Source of the DNA: Paenibacillus_AA sp045062745
Lineage (GTDB): Bacteria; Bacillota; Bacilli; Paenibacillales; NBRC-103111
Length of the DNA: 64,000 nucleotides
Direction: 5' to 3'
Assembly: GCF_045062745.1 (NCBI RefSeq)
Contig: NZ_JBJGED010000007.1
Span: 62,001 to 126,000, forward strand
This document shows positions 51,448-60,883 of the stretch, piece by piece (the stretch's first letter is position 1; each line of letters starts with the position of its first letter). The notes under the pieces were generated by a model, which was not told the DNA's origin, ran no database searches, and saw nothing but the letters and a program-made list of their open reading frames with translations. A program made the position numbers and the translations under genes.

Positions 51448-54400
51448 ATGATTTTAAGAAGAATCAATAGCAAAATAGCTTTATTAATGGCTTTACTGCT
51501 TTCCATCCAACTGATGCTCCAATTCTCGCCTGGGCCATTATCGAATACGGCTTATGCGGATCCGGTTACCGTAGTGGCGGCTCCACCGGTCCCTGCATAT
51601 ACGCATCCGCGAATTTTAATTACCCCCAATGAACTGCCTGCCCTAAAGGAGCGGTTGACGGATTCCGCGATCGGCAGAAGATCCATGCAGAGCATGCGCG
51701 CGTGGATTGATCATCATGTTACGAATGCGACAAAGCTGAAGCCGCTGTATGAGGCATTGGTTGCGGGGGATGCCAACACGCTTGCGACGTTTCCTGCCAG
51801 TTATGCAAGCTATTTGCTGCTTGTTTTGAATTATGAAGCCTTCTATACCTTGGTCACCGACGATGCGGCGAAAGGAGCCGAATTGTCCAAGGCCTTAGTA
51901 TCGACCGTAAGGATTCTGGGTGGCACCATCTCCAACCCAAGCCTGAAATCCGCGATGGGCGCGGAATTATACAATCTGGGCTATTGCTATGACTTTATCT
52001 ACAACTATATGACCGAGGCCCAGCGTACGGAAGTAAGAGACTTTATCTCCTCTACCACTTTGGGGAAGGTCTTGCCCGTTACGACGAATCCGGATCCTCG
52101 GATAAATCGGGATAACATTGCTCCGGTCACGACCCAATGGGGGTTGCTTGCTCTCGCTATCGAAGGGGAGACGGGCTATGATCCCAACGTGTATACTCAA
52201 TCCGTCCAAGCGATGAACGAATATTTGAACCACGGTGTTTTTGAAACAGGAGCCGCAACCGAGGATATGCATTACGTGAATTATGGCATGTCGTTTGGCG
52301 CGCAAGCCTTAATCGCTATGGCCAAACGCGGTGACAGCCTGTATAACAATCCGGGTTTTCAGAATATGAAGAACTGGTATGTAAACTCGATCGAGCCCTA
52401 CGGCTATAAATTCACCACACTTGGCGATACGACGAACGATTTGGGCGGATTGCTGCCCAACTACGTTCTGATGAAATGGCTGAACCCTGACGATCCGGTA
52501 GTCGATTTTATATGGCGCAACCGCGTGAGGGACGATTACACAGGCATCAAGTACCGCAACGATTTCTTGATGGCCGCGATGTTCGGACTGGACTGGACGG
52601 GAGGAGAAAACACCGAAAAGGCGCCTGTCGCCGATGACTGGGGAGTGGATACCAGCTCGAATCCTCCGATCGTCACATTGAAGCCGTATAATCCGGCTGC
52701 GCTTCAGCTTCCCGTTAGCTTCTTGGACAGCAACAGAGGGCTTTACATAACCCGCAATGAATGGTCCACAGATGCGATGGTTATGCACTTTGAGACCAAT
52801 ACCGACAGCTTCGGACCCAGCCACACGCATAGCAATGCCACGGATTTTACATTGACCGCATTAGGACAGAAGTGGGTCATTGACCGAGGCTACCACATCT
52901 ATGAGTCGAACAACCATAATAATATTTCCATAGACGGCAAAGGGCAGGGCTTCTTCGGCGCGTACGGCAAAACCGAAGGCGTGCTCGACGGAGGGCTTGG
53001 CACGGTTTTTGTTGGAAATGCAAAAAATGCTTATGATTACAAATACACCTTCAAGAGTCGGCTCAATAACCCGGAGAACAAAGGATATACATGGGAGTTT
53101 GAACCTAAATCGCTTTGGCCGAGCAGCAGCGCCAACAGTACTTGGCGGGCGTCCTATAACCCTGTGGAGAAAGCATTCCGATCGGCCATGATGCTCCGGG
53201 GAGCCTATCCCTATGCACTTGTTTTGGACGATATTCAGAAGGATGCCAATCAGCATCTGTATGAATGGTTCATGCAAATTCCGAACAATGTGGAATCGAA
53301 AGGCGTAACAGGACCGGACATGACGCTGGGCTTGGTTGATGAAACCTCCAGCACGCCACGGATGCTGATCCGGTCGTTGACAGCAACGACGGGTACGCCG
53401 AGAGTCGATACCTTCGATGTCCGCAATTCGCCGGAAACGGGGTCCTACCAGAATGAAACGTTCGGAACGGGTAAAAAAGTGGTGATCCCCACCCAATCCG
53501 CGAACCCTGGTTTCAAAACCTTACTGTTCCCTCATAATCAAGGCATGGCACTGCCATCCACGACTATGCAGGGATCGAGCCTGACCGTCAGCTGGCCGGG
53601 TCAGAAGGACGTTTATACGTTCTCCAGCCGTACCGATGGCCGCACAGCCTATGGGATGGTCCGTAATGACGGCCAGGCCTTTTTAATGGTCGGTCTGACT
53701 TCGTACAATCCGACTGGCGCCATGTCGGTCGTTGCGGAACAGGACGGAGCGAACGTGCTTTATGAGTCGAATACGGTTACCGTATATGGTTCGGACTGGA
53801 AAAAGCTGACGGTAAATGTGCCGGGTGTTGTGCAAGTGAAGGTTTTGGACGATCAAGGCAATCCCAAGGATATGACGGGACTCATTCAATACACTCCGGG
53901 TGGGGTGATCATTACCGAGCAAAGCACCCCAGACACGCAGGCGCCGACCGCTCCGGCCAACTTGACCGCGACCGCCGTTTCGAGCAGTGAGATCCAACTG
54001 AGTTGGGCCGCTTCCACGGACAACAAGGGCGTTGTCGGGTACAAGGTTTACCGTGGTGGCGAGGAAGTGGGAACCACCACCGTGACGGAGTACAGCGACA
54101 CGGGCTTAACGCCGTCGACAACCTACAGTTATACGGTGAAGGCGTACGATGCCGCAAATAACCTGTCCCCTGTCAGCAATACGGCGAGCACGGCTACCAG
54201 CGGCGTTCCTGTAACGGTGTTTAGCGATAACTTTGAAAGCGGGACTTTGAATGGATGGACAATAGCGAATGGTACATGGGCGAATGTAGTGGATGGCGCA
54301 AACCGTACGCTGAAGAAGACCTCTTCGGCAGAAGGCATCATTGTAGCAGGAGACGATTGGTCGGACATCACTTATACAGGCAAAATCAATGTGCCGCAAA

Positions 54401-55779
54401 CGGGCACCAACGCGGGGCTTGTATTCCGATATGCCGATGTGAACAACTTCTACCATTTCAGAATATACGCCGGCAACGCTGAGCTGTACAAGAAGGTAGG
54501 AGGAACCATGACGAAGGTTGCGGGCACGGCAAGCAATATGTCTGTAAACCAGTGGCATACGTTCAAAGTAATCGTGACCGGTAATAACATCAAGGGGTAT
54601 ATCGACGACGTTCTGCAACTTGATTGGACCAACAGCATAAACGAGCTTGCCAGCGGAAAGATCGGATTCCGGTCCGCCTCTAACCCATCACCAATGTTTG
54701 ACGATGCCCAGGTCACAACGCAATCCGCACCCAACCCACCTATTCAGAAGGTTGCAAGCATTAGAGTGACCGGAGTGAACGAAGCCACTTACATGAACCG
54801 GCTGGGAAGCACGTTGCAGATGCTCGCAGCAGTCGCTCCCCAGGATGCGGCTGATAAGTCGGTCACCTGGTCCATACGAGGAATCGACGGGGCGGCTGCC
54901 GACGCGGCTTCCATAAGCAACACCGGTTTGCTAACGGCACGGAAAGACGGAATCGTGAGAGTCATAGCTGCTGCAAACGATGGCTCAGGCGTAAGGGGCG
55001 AGGTGAACGTTACGATTGATTCGCTGGCACCGGTTACTACAGCGACCGTGTTGCCGGCACAACCGGATGGACAGAACGGATGGTATACAGATAACGTAAC
55101 GGTAAGCCTCGCAGCGGAAGATCCTTTGACAGGCGTGGCCAGAACGGAGATCAGCCTTGACGGAGGGGCGGTCTGGCAAGCTTACATGGCTCCGGTAACT
55201 ATCGATCAAGACGGCAGCTATTCCGTCCTATACCGATCGGTGGACAAGGCAGGGAACGTGGAAGCGGCACATACCATTCCGATTCGTCTGGACTCGCATG
55301 CACCGGACATCTCGATCTCCTTGCCTGCCGGCGGAAGCAGCTTAAGCGATTCCGGAGATATAACCCTGCAATTTACGGCGACCGATGATCAATCGGGGGT
55401 GGACAGCAGCAAGACAACCGTTACTTTGAATGGTCGAACGATCCGGCATGATGCCACGATTCTGCTCTACACTTTAACGCTTGGCTCGCACACGCTTTCC
55501 ATTACAACGGCTGACCTGGCGGGGAATACGAAGAGCATGAGCTCGACCTTTCAGACGGTCACGAGTGTCGATGCCTTAAAAGAATTGGTAACGCGCTTCA
55601 TCGGAGAGAACCGGATCGATAACCCCGGTATTGCAAACAGCTTGATGATGAAACTGGAAAATAACAATTTGGAAAGCTTCATCCATGAAGTGGAGGCCCA
55701 AAGCGGCAAGCACATTTCAAGCGAATCGGCGGATTATTTGCTTCGGGATGCAAGATTTTTACACAATCGTTCGAAATAG
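51448..55779 (+). CDS. Secreted heparinase II/III-like polysaccharide lyase, multidomain
   Basis: A 1443-residue exported protein. Signal peptide 1-36 (MILRRINSKIALLMALLLSI). Residues 50-780 are a heparinase II/III/alginate-lyase-type catalytic unit: helical toroid with HPRILITPNELPALKERL and the sheet domain with FGPSHTHSNATDFTLTALGQ and SNNHNNISIDGKGQGF, whose His/Asn pattern fits the lyase site. Then FN3 (828-915), a LamG-like sugar-binding domain (924-1090), a Big_2-like Ig domain (1100-1190), an Ig/chitinase-like repeat (1195-1290) and a C-terminal FIMAH-type helical domain (1373-1443). Probably degrades uronic-acid-containing polysaccharide outside the cell. GGGAGGGG precedes ATG 51448. 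Confidence 0.85.
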   Translation: MILRRINSKIALLMALLLSIQLMLQFSPGPLSNTAYADPVTVVAAPPVPAYTHPRILITPNELPALKERLTDSAIGRRSMQSMRAWIDHHVTNATKLKPLYEALVAGDANTLATFPASYASYLLLVLNYEAFYTLVTDDAAKGAELSKALVSTVRILGGTISNPSLKSAMGAELYNLGYCYDFIYNYMTEAQRTEVRDFISSTTLGKVLPVTTNPDPRINRDNIAPVTTQWGLLALAIEGETGYDPNVYTQSVQAMNEYLNHGVFETGAATEDMHYVNYGMSFGAQALIAMAKRGDSLYNNPGFQNMKNWYVNSIEPYGYKFTTLGDTTNDLGGLLPNYVLMKWLNPDDPVVDFIWRNRVRDDYTGIKYRNDFLMAAMFGLDWTGGENTEKAPVADDWGVDTSSNPPIVTLKPYNPAALQLPVSFLDSNRGLYITRNEWSTDAMVMHFETNTDSFGPSHTHSNATDFTLTALGQKWVIDRGYHIYESNNHNNISIDGKGQGFFGAYGKTEGVLDGGLGTVFVGNAKNAYDYKYTFKSRLNNPENKGYTWEFEPKSLWPSSSANSTWRASYNPVEKAFRSAMMLRGAYPYALVLDDIQKDANQHLYEWFMQIPNNVESKGVTGPDMTLGLVDETSSTPRMLIRSLTATTGTPRVDTFDVRNSPETGSYQNETFGTGKKVVIPTQSANPGFKTLLFPHNQGMALPSTTMQGSSLTVSWPGQKDVYTFSSRTDGRTAYGMVRNDGQAFLMVGLTSYNPTGAMSVVAEQDGANVLYESNTVTVYGSDWKKLTVNVPGVVQVKVLDDQGNPKDMTGLIQYTPGGVIITEQSTPDTQAPTAPANLTATAVSSSEIQLSWAASTDNKGVVGYKVYRGGEEVGTTTVTEYSDTGLTPSTTYSYTVKAYDAANNLSPVSNTASTATSGVPVTVFSDNFESGTLNGWTIANGTWANVVDGANRTLKKTSSAEGIIVAGDDWSDITYTGKINVPQTGTNAGLVFRYADVNNFYHFRIYAGNAELYKKVGGTMTKVAGTASNMSVNQWHTFKVIVTGNNIKGYIDDVLQLDWTNSINELASGKIGFRSASNPSPMFDDAQVTTQSAPNPPIQKVASIRVTGVNEATYMNRLGSTLQMLAAVAPQDAADKSVTWSIRGIDGAAADAASISNTGLLTARKDGIVRVIAAANDGSGVRGEVNVTIDSLAPVTTATVLPAQPDGQNGWYTDNVTVSLAAEDPLTGVARTEISLDGGAVWQAYMAPVTIDQDGSYSVLYRSVDKAGNVEAAHTIPIRLDSHAPDISISLPAGGSSLSDSGDITLQFTATDDQSGVDSSKTTVTLNGRTIRHDATILLYTLTLGSHTLSITTADLAGNTKSMSSTFQTVTSVDALKELVTRFIGENRIDNPGIANSLMMKLENNNLESFIHEVEAQSGKHISSESADYLLRDARFLHNRSK

Positions 55780-55798
55780 TTACCATTTACAATGTGAA

Positions 55799-55859
55799 GA
55801 GATCACTCTGGGGAAATGGATGTGCCAATTGCACCCGATTCCTGAGAGTGGTCTTTTTT
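55799..55859 (+). terminator. Intrinsic terminator with long loop
   Basis: AGATCACTCTGGGGAAAT can pair with GATTCCTGAGAGTGGTCT, followed by TTTTTT. Ends the heparinase-like gene. Confidence 0.8.
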
Positions 55860-55903
55860 TGCTTGAGACGGCATTTTTCCTGCCGTTTGGGCAGAAGAAA
55901 GTA

Positions 55904-55973
55904 TTGACAAGGATTTCTTGACTGTACTATTCTTTATTTTGAATAATAACATTACTATGTTCTGTATATTGAA
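55904..55973 (+). promoter_or_regulatory. IclR-regulon promoter 1 with two boxes 30 bp apart
   Basis: TTGACA (55904-55909) and TATTCT (55928-55933). Box 1 TTC-TTTATTTT-GAA begins at 55930, box 2 TTC-TGTATATT-GAA at 55960. Same layout as 59121-59189 and 62754-62822. Serves the kinase/SMP-30 genes. Confidence 0.7.
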
Positions 55974-56043
55974 TAATTACAATAAGAAAGTGGGTGTGAG
56001 CAAACATACGATTTAAAAAATAGGAAAGGATCCGACCGTTTCA

Positions 56044-57018
56044 ATGGTTATAGATAACCGTTTTACACCGGTAAGCGAGGAACAATTAAAGCACGCCATC
56101 CGGGATAGCTTCGGGGCTGAAACTCAACTACGCTCGTATACCGTGGTCGGTGGAGGTGTATCCAACACGTCGTACTTAATCGAGCTGATAGATGAGAAGA
56201 AAAGATTCATCTTCCGATTCGCTCCAGTCAATAAAGACCTACTCTTTGAATTTGAGAAAGGCATGCTGGCGATTGAACCCGTACTCTACAAGCGAATGGC
56301 CGAGAAAGGGATCCCTGTACCCACAGTCGTGCGATATGATGATTCGTTCCGATCCATCAATCGGGAATATTCCATTGTAGAGTATATCGAGGGATGTTTG
56401 GAGCATGCCAACCTTCCTCCTGCTTTGAGATCCGATGTGCTTGTTCAACTGGGAAAAATGACGCGGGACTTACATACGATTCATCATTCGCGGTTCGGTT
56501 GGCCCAGGGCGGACGGCTCCGTTCGCGGTTCGTATCGCTGGTCCGATGTCTTAATGGAATATGCCGAAGAAATCTGCCGCCGGAATTCCAATTTCGGTTT
56601 GGTCGAAGATTCGACTCTACATCGGTTCTACCGATTTATTCGTGAACATCGGGCGCTCTTTGACGGGGTCGGCAAGCCGAGTTTGGTCCATAACGACATC
56701 TGGGAACCGAATATCCTGGTCCAGAAAGAGGGAGGGAAGTGCAGAATCGCGGCGCTTATCGATCCGGAACGTGCCCTCTATGCCGATCCCGAGTATGAGT
56801 ACGCACTTTGGGGGAATGACCGAAGTTTTATGCAAGGATACGGCAAGGAGCTGGATGGCTCGAAGGACGGCATATCGAGAAGGCTAGCGTACAGGATGAT
56901 CAATCATTTCTACATGGTATATGTCTGGAAGATTCATAGTGGGGATCAAAAGCAAAGTGAAGCCTCAAAAACAAAAGGAATGGCAGACTTGACGGAGCTG
57001 GAGCGCTCCGCACTATGA
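56044..57018 (+). CDS. Aminoglycoside-phosphotransferase-fold kinase
   Basis: A 324-residue APH/choline-kinase fold protein. The catalytic loop is LVHNDIWEPNILV (HxDxxxxN) and the metal-binding segment IDPERALYADPEYEYALWG; the N-lobe has glycine-rich VVGGGVSNTSYLI and Lys in KKRFIFRFAP. Such kinases phosphorylate sugars, methylthioribose, choline or fructosamine as well as drugs; within this catabolic cluster a sugar-related substrate is more likely than antibiotic resistance. The ribosome site GGAAAGGA is a little far (about 14 nt). It opens the IclR-controlled plus-strand unit. Confidence 0.85.
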   Translation: MVIDNRFTPVSEEQLKHAIRDSFGAETQLRSYTVVGGGVSNTSYLIELIDEKKRFIFRFAPVNKDLLFEFEKGMLAIEPVLYKRMAEKGIPVPTVVRYDDSFRSINREYSIVEYIEGCLEHANLPPALRSDVLVQLGKMTRDLHTIHHSRFGWPRADGSVRGSYRWSDVLMEYAEEICRRNSNFGLVEDSTLHRFYRFIREHRALFDGVGKPSLVHNDIWEPNILVQKEGGKCRIAALIDPERALYADPEYEYALWGNDRSFMQGYGKELDGSKDGISRRLAYRMINHFYMVYVWKIHSGDQKQSEASKTKGMADLTELERSAL

Positions 57019-57100
57019 AGGAATGGAAGAAGTCTATTATGTAGCGGCATGACTTCTTGGACCAATATAGCAAGGGAAACACGAACGGAGGAGGATGGGG

Positions 57101-57274
57101 ATGTTAAGATTTTTAAAGCAGGGCAGATCGGCTGCCGGCGGATTCATGGGCGAACAAACGGTCTATGAAACGGTACGGGATGCCATTCAAGATGTTAAGG
57201 TCCGCGGTGACGCTGCTGTCCGGGAGATGTCGGAAAAATTCGATCGTTGGTCGGAAGCCGGTGAACGGCCATGA
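57101..57274 (+). pseudogene. Truncated histidinol-dehydrogenase-like N-terminus
   Basis: A 57-residue frame after GGAGGAGG, starting MLRFLKQGRS and containing VYETVRDAIQDVKVRGDAAV and REMSEKFDRW. This is the conserved N-terminal region of HisD-family dehydrogenases, which normally run to about 430 residues. It stops at 57272-57274, overlapping the SMP-30 start as ATGA. The remaining catalytic domain is missing, so it is a deletion remnant of a dehydrogenase. Its strong ribosome site and the overlap may still help translate the next gene. Confidence 0.75.
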
Positions 57275-58119
57275 GCGAGCTCCCGCTGTACCAAAGCCGC
57301 GTCTTTACCGCCGAGCACGGATTCACGGCCGGGATTGAAGGACCGGCGACGGATGGGCATGGAAACCTGTATGCGGTCAACTATGCTAGAGAGCATACGA
57401 TCGGATGCGTCACCCCGGATGGGAATTGCTCTGTGTTTGTTCAGCTTCCGAACGGCAGCATCGGCAACGGGATTCGCTTCAACAGCCGGGGAGAGATGCT
57501 GGTTGCCGATTATACGAATCACAATATTTTAAAGGTGGATATGCCATCGAGAGAAGTCACACTATTCGCACACGAAACGCGGATGAGCCAGCCGAATGAT
57601 ATTTGCATCACCCCCGATGACGTACTGTTCGCTAGCGACCCTGACTGGCAAGCTTCTACCGGGCGAATTTGGAGGGTTGATCGGGAAGGCCGAGTCACTC
57701 TGATGGAAGCGGGAATGGGGACGACTAACGGCATCGAAGTAACTCCTGACGGGAAGGCGCTTTATGTGAACGAATCCGTTCAACGTCGAATATACCGCTA
57801 TGATCTGACGCCCGACCATGAACTTCGCAACAAGACGCTCGTCATGGAATTTTCGGATTTCGGCCTCGACGGCATGCGGTGCGATCTCGACGGCAATCTC
57901 TATGTGACCCGATGGGGCAAGGGCACTGTCGTGAAATTGTCCCCGCACGGAAAGCTGCTTCGGGAGATTGCCTTGACAGGGAAGAACTGCACAAATCTGA
58001 CCTTCGGGGGTGCCGACGGCAAAACCTGTTATGTGACGGTGGCCGATCGGAGAAATGTGGAGATGTTTACCGTGGAAACAACCGGTCGATGCTGGTTCCG
58101 AGCCGCACATCCCTGGTAG
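57271..58119 (+). CDS. SMP-30/gluconolactonase-like protein
   Basis: A 282-residue six-bladed beta-propeller: repeats such as IEGPATDGHGNLYAVNY, IGNGIRFNSRGEMLVADY, QPNDICITPDDVLFASD and TTNGIEVTPDGKALYVNES. Metal ligands are typically a Glu in the first blade (IEGP), Asn in MSQPNDI and TTNGI, and Asp in FGLDGMRCD. Family members hydrolyse sugar lactones. It overlaps the HisD remnant by 4 bp and follows a kinase gene, consistent with a sugar-acid pathway. Confidence 0.88.
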   Translation: MSELPLYQSRVFTAEHGFTAGIEGPATDGHGNLYAVNYAREHTIGCVTPDGNCSVFVQLPNGSIGNGIRFNSRGEMLVADYTNHNILKVDMPSREVTLFAHETRMSQPNDICITPDDVLFASDPDWQASTGRIWRVDREGRVTLMEAGMGTTNGIEVTPDGKALYVNESVQRRIYRYDLTPDHELRNKTLVMEFSDFGLDGMRCDLDGNLYVTRWGKGTVVKLSPHGKLLREIALTGKNCTNLTFGGADGKTCYVTVADRRNVEMFTVETTGRCWFRAAHPW

Positions 58120-58144
58120 AGCAGGAGCGAATAATCAAGCAAAA

Positions 58145-58173
58145 CGCCAGCACAACATCATGTTGTGCTGGCG
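58145..58173. terminator. Perfect hairpin without T-tract
   Basis: CGCCAGCACAACA and TGTTGTGCTGGCG are perfect 13-bp arms around TCA. There is no following T-run on the plus strand; on the minus strand GTTTTGC follows, so it may be a better terminator for the iclR gene, which ends 20 bp away. Confidence 0.6.
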
Positions 58174-58193
58174 GCGCCTGGCGGGGTGTGAGC

Positions 58194-58985
58194 TCATTTC
58201 TTCGGATAGGGCCCCGAATAGCCCAGATTACGGGACAGTGCTTCAGCGGTTACCATGAGCTTTTTGCCATACTCGTGGAACTCTTGGACCGGCAAATTGC
58301 TCTTGAGCGTCGTGAGACTGACGGCACCGAACATAAGGCCGTCCTCCATGAAAATCGGAGCGCCCAAACAGCGAACGCCGATCTCTCCCTCCTCGTCGTC
58401 TACGGAATAGCCGTATTCCCGGATCTGCTTCAAGTGGTCGCGAAACACCCGCTCATTCGTAATTGAATTGGGTGTAAAGTTGTTGAAGCCTTTGGAAAAC
58501 ACGACCTGCAGCTCGCTTTCCGGCAAATAAGCGGCGATCGCTTTTCCGACGGAAGTCGTATTCATCAGCTTCCGCTCCCCGACATAAGACAAAAATCGGA
58601 TGGTTCCGGGCCCTTCGATTTTTTCGATGCAAACCGTTTCCCCGTGATCGTAGGCTGCTAAATGAACGGTGAAGCGGGTCTCGTTCTTTAATTGCTCCAG
58701 ATGCGAAACAAACGTTTCCTTTATATTCAAGTTACGCAGCGCGGACATGCCAAGGCTGTACAGCGCCAGACCGAGCTGAAAGCCGCCTTTCTTGTCCCGT
58801 CGGATGAAGTTATGCGCTTCCAATGTTTGCAAGATAGAAAACACGCTGGTTTTCGGGAGCTTCAATTCACTGCTGAGGTCGGACAAGTTAAGTCCGCCGT
58901 TTTTCGCCAAGTAATCGAGTATGGCTATCGTCTTTTCCAATGCTGGGACCGTATATTTCATTTTGGTCTGAGTATTATTTTCCAT
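58194..58985 (-). CDS. IclR-family transcriptional regulator
   Basis: A 263-residue IclR protein. Residues 8-75 are the winged helix (VPALEKTIAILDYLAKNG, LNLSDLSSELKLPKTSVFSILQTLEAHNFI). Residues 85-255 are the GAF-like ligand domain with GKAIAAYLPESEL, the EGEIGVRCLGAPIF motif with its usual Cys, and a final helix ELSRNLGY-like segment. The ligand is probably a sugar acid or ketoacid from the local pathway. GGAGG lies before ATG 58985. It is divergent from the amidohydrolase operon, and paired boxes at the three surrounding promoters fit its expected binding pattern. Confidence 0.92.
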   Translation of the reverse strand: MENNTQTKMKYTVPALEKTIAILDYLAKNGGLNLSDLSSELKLPKTSVFSILQTLEAHNFIRRDKKGGFQLGLALYSLGMSALRNLNIKETFVSHLEQLKNETRFTVHLAAYDHGETVCIEKIEGPGTIRFLSYVGERKLMNTTSVGKAIAAYLPESELQVVFSKGFNNFTPNSITNERVFRDHLKQIREYGYSVDDEEGEIGVRCLGAPIFMEDGLMFGAVSLTTLKSNLPVQEFHEYGKKLMVTAEALSRNLGYSGPYPKK

Positions 58986-59048
58986 CAATCGTTTCCTCCC
59001 ATATCTGTATTGTAGCTTTTTGCAATTATTTTGCAACCGGAAACGTAC

Positions 59049-59085
59049 GGAGCTGTCCCTTGGCTTGGGACAGCTCCTGTTTTTT
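59049..59085 (+). terminator. Strong plus-strand terminator in the divergent region
   Basis: GGAGCTGTCCC/GGGACAGCTCC (11 bp, 7-nt loop) followed by TGTTTTTT. No plus-strand gene ends here; it would stop read-through from the SMP-30 unit, antisense to iclR, before the amidohydrolase promoter. Confidence 0.88.
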
Positions 59086-59120
59086 GCGCAGCTAGGAAGC
59101 AATCGCTTCCAAAAAAGCAA

Positions 59121-59189
59121 TTGACAACTTATACGCGCCGGATTATCCTATATGTGGAATTATATTTTACGTATGTTCATCATACGGAA
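59121..59189 (+). promoter_or_regulatory. IclR-regulon promoter 2 with two boxes 30 bp apart
   Basis: TTGACA (59121-59126), 17 bp, TATCCT (59144-59149). Box 1 TCC-TATATGTG-GAA starts at 59146, box 2 TTC-ATCATACG-GAA at 59176. GGAAGC-AATC-GCTTCC (59095-59110) lies just upstream of the -35. Confidence 0.75.
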
Positions 59190-59279
59190 CAACGACAAGG
59201 GGGATGCTGTAAAATTTACTAGTTAGGCGGTTTGAGTCTTGCAATCGATTGGCCAATAGGACATGGAGGACTGAACGAT

Positions 59280-60020
59280 ATGAAATGGATAGATGCTCAT
59301 TGCCATGTAGGGCAAGGAATCATGAACGGAATGGATCCGGAACGTCTCTTGGACACGATGGATCGGCTTGAAATCGCTCAAGCGGTCATCGTGCCCTGGG
59401 ACCGTGCGATAGCTGTAGACAACCGCGAAGGAAATCAATACACGCTTGAGCTGACTAAGCGATTCCCCGACCGTTTCGTTTCCTTCTGTACGGTTAACCC
59501 GTGGTACGGGGATCGGGCATTGGAAGAGCTGGACCGTTGCGCAGGCTCCGGTGCGAAAGGGCTTAAGCTTCACCCACCCTATCAAGGCTTCCAGCTCTCG
59601 GATGAGTTTATTTTGCCGGTGATCGAAAGAGCTTTGGATCACAGGCTGCCAATTTACGCGCCGACAGGCACTCCCGTCACCGCTATGCCGATGCAGATGG
59701 CTTATTTGGCGGACAAATACCCGGAGGGTGTATTCATTCAGGGGCATTTCGGTTTTCCGGACTTCTGGATCGATGCGATTCCGTCAGTGGAGCATCGGCC
59801 TAATATTTATGTCGATATCGCGTATAACTCCATCTCTACCATTGAAGGCGCCGTTCACAAGCTCGGTGCGGAACGGATCGTTTTCTCGTCCGATGCCCCT
59901 TATCTGTCGCTGGAAAACGAGCTGGACCGACTGCTCAGCTGCAGCCTTACCGAGGAACAATTGCACCAAATCGGCCGAGACAATATGAAACGGATTCTGG
60001 AAGGGGCGGGTGCGAGGTGA
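59280..60020 (+). CDS. Amidohydrolase-2-family metallohydrolase (first)
   Basis: A 246-residue TIM-barrel metallohydrolase. Metal ligands: MKWIDAHCHVG (HxH), GLKLHPPYQGF (His of strand 4-5), IQGHFGFPD (His) and VFSSDAPY (Asp). This is the PF04909 amidohydrolase-2 pattern, which includes decarboxylases and lactonases. Start at ATG 59280 with GGAGG 10 nt upstream; a TTG at 59232 is in frame without a site. It overlaps the second amidohydrolase by 4 bp (GTGA). The pair may act on successive or alternative substrates. Confidence 0.88.
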   Translation: MKWIDAHCHVGQGIMNGMDPERLLDTMDRLEIAQAVIVPWDRAIAVDNREGNQYTLELTKRFPDRFVSFCTVNPWYGDRALEELDRCAGSGAKGLKLHPPYQGFQLSDEFILPVIERALDHRLPIYAPTGTPVTAMPMQMAYLADKYPEGVFIQGHFGFPDFWIDAIPSVEHRPNIYVDIAYNSISTIEGAVHKLGAERIVFSSDAPYLSLENELDRLLSCSLTEEQLHQIGRDNMKRILEGAGAR

Positions 60021-60775
60021 TTATTGACTTTCATACGCATATTTTCGGCGGCGTTTATACGGAGAAAACGAACCCGGAAGATTTCCTGTCCATGATGGAC
60101 CGAAACAAGATCGAGAAAAGTCTGCTGCTTCCGCTTGACGGTTTTTTCAGCGACTTCCAGCAGGACAACGATCTGGTGTCCGATCTGGTGGCGCAATACC
60201 CGGATCGGTTTGCCGGCCTCGGAACGATTGACCCGAGACAAGGCGAGAAGGCGCTGCGGGAAATTGACCGTTGTCTCGATGAAACGAATCTCATCGGCTT
60301 CAAATTCCATTCCTGGCTTCAAGCTTTCGGTCCGCTTGACGCCGAATTCATGCGGCTGGCCGAAGAAGGGAATCGCCGAAAAGCACTGTTCTTTTTCCAC
60401 GATGGCACTCCCCCGTATTCCGAACCGTTCCAACTGGCGGAGATCGCCAAACGGTTTCCGGATCTAACCGTTGTGCTCGGGCATGCCGGATTGCCGGACC
60501 TGTGGAGGGAGTCCCTGCTGGCTGCGCTGAAGCACGACAATATATGGCTGTGCTTCTGCGGAACGCCTCAATGGGGAATGGAAGAGATTACGAAACGGAT
60601 GGGCGGAGAACGTATCGTATGGGGGTCGGATTATCCGGCGGCCAAGGCGCAGGACGTGACGGAGCGGATCAAGCAAATCCATTATCTCCCTTTCTCGGAT
60701 TCCGTGAAGGAAAGAATTTTGTATTCCAATGCTCAGCAGCTGTTCAGGCAATTCGATAAGCCGGTGAAGCAGTAA
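60017..60775 (+). CDS. Amidohydrolase-2-family metallohydrolase (second)
   Basis: A 252-residue amidohydrolase-2 protein, paralogous to the preceding one. Ligands: MIIDFHTHIFGG (HxH), LIGFKFHSWLQAFG (His), VLGHAGLPD (His), VWGSDYP (Asp). GTG start overlapping the previous stop (GTGA), so translation is coupled. The tandem arrangement suggests two halves of a heteromer or two hydrolytic steps. Substrate unknown; lactone or 2-pyrone-type acids are typical for the family. Confidence 0.88.
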   Translation: MIIDFHTHIFGGVYTEKTNPEDFLSMMDRNKIEKSLLLPLDGFFSDFQQDNDLVSDLVAQYPDRFAGLGTIDPRQGEKALREIDRCLDETNLIGFKFHSWLQAFGPLDAEFMRLAEEGNRRKALFFFHDGTPPYSEPFQLAEIAKRFPDLTVVLGHAGLPDLWRESLLAALKHDNIWLCFCGTPQWGMEEITKRMGGERIVWGSDYPAAKAQDVTERIKQIHYLPFSDSVKERILYSNAQQLFRQFDKPVKQ

Positions 60776-60883
60776 GGGAATCCGTGAGATTAACCCAGTT
60801 ATCGCCCGCAGCTATACATATCAAATCCGTAATTAGAGGCGGTACTGCCAGACAAATCAAATAAGCAGAGGAGCGAATGTCTC

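Noticed and set aside
59095..59110. GGAAGC-AATC-GCTTCC palindrome as another regulatory box
   Set aside because: It lies upstream of the -35 and was found once only, so no role can be argued.
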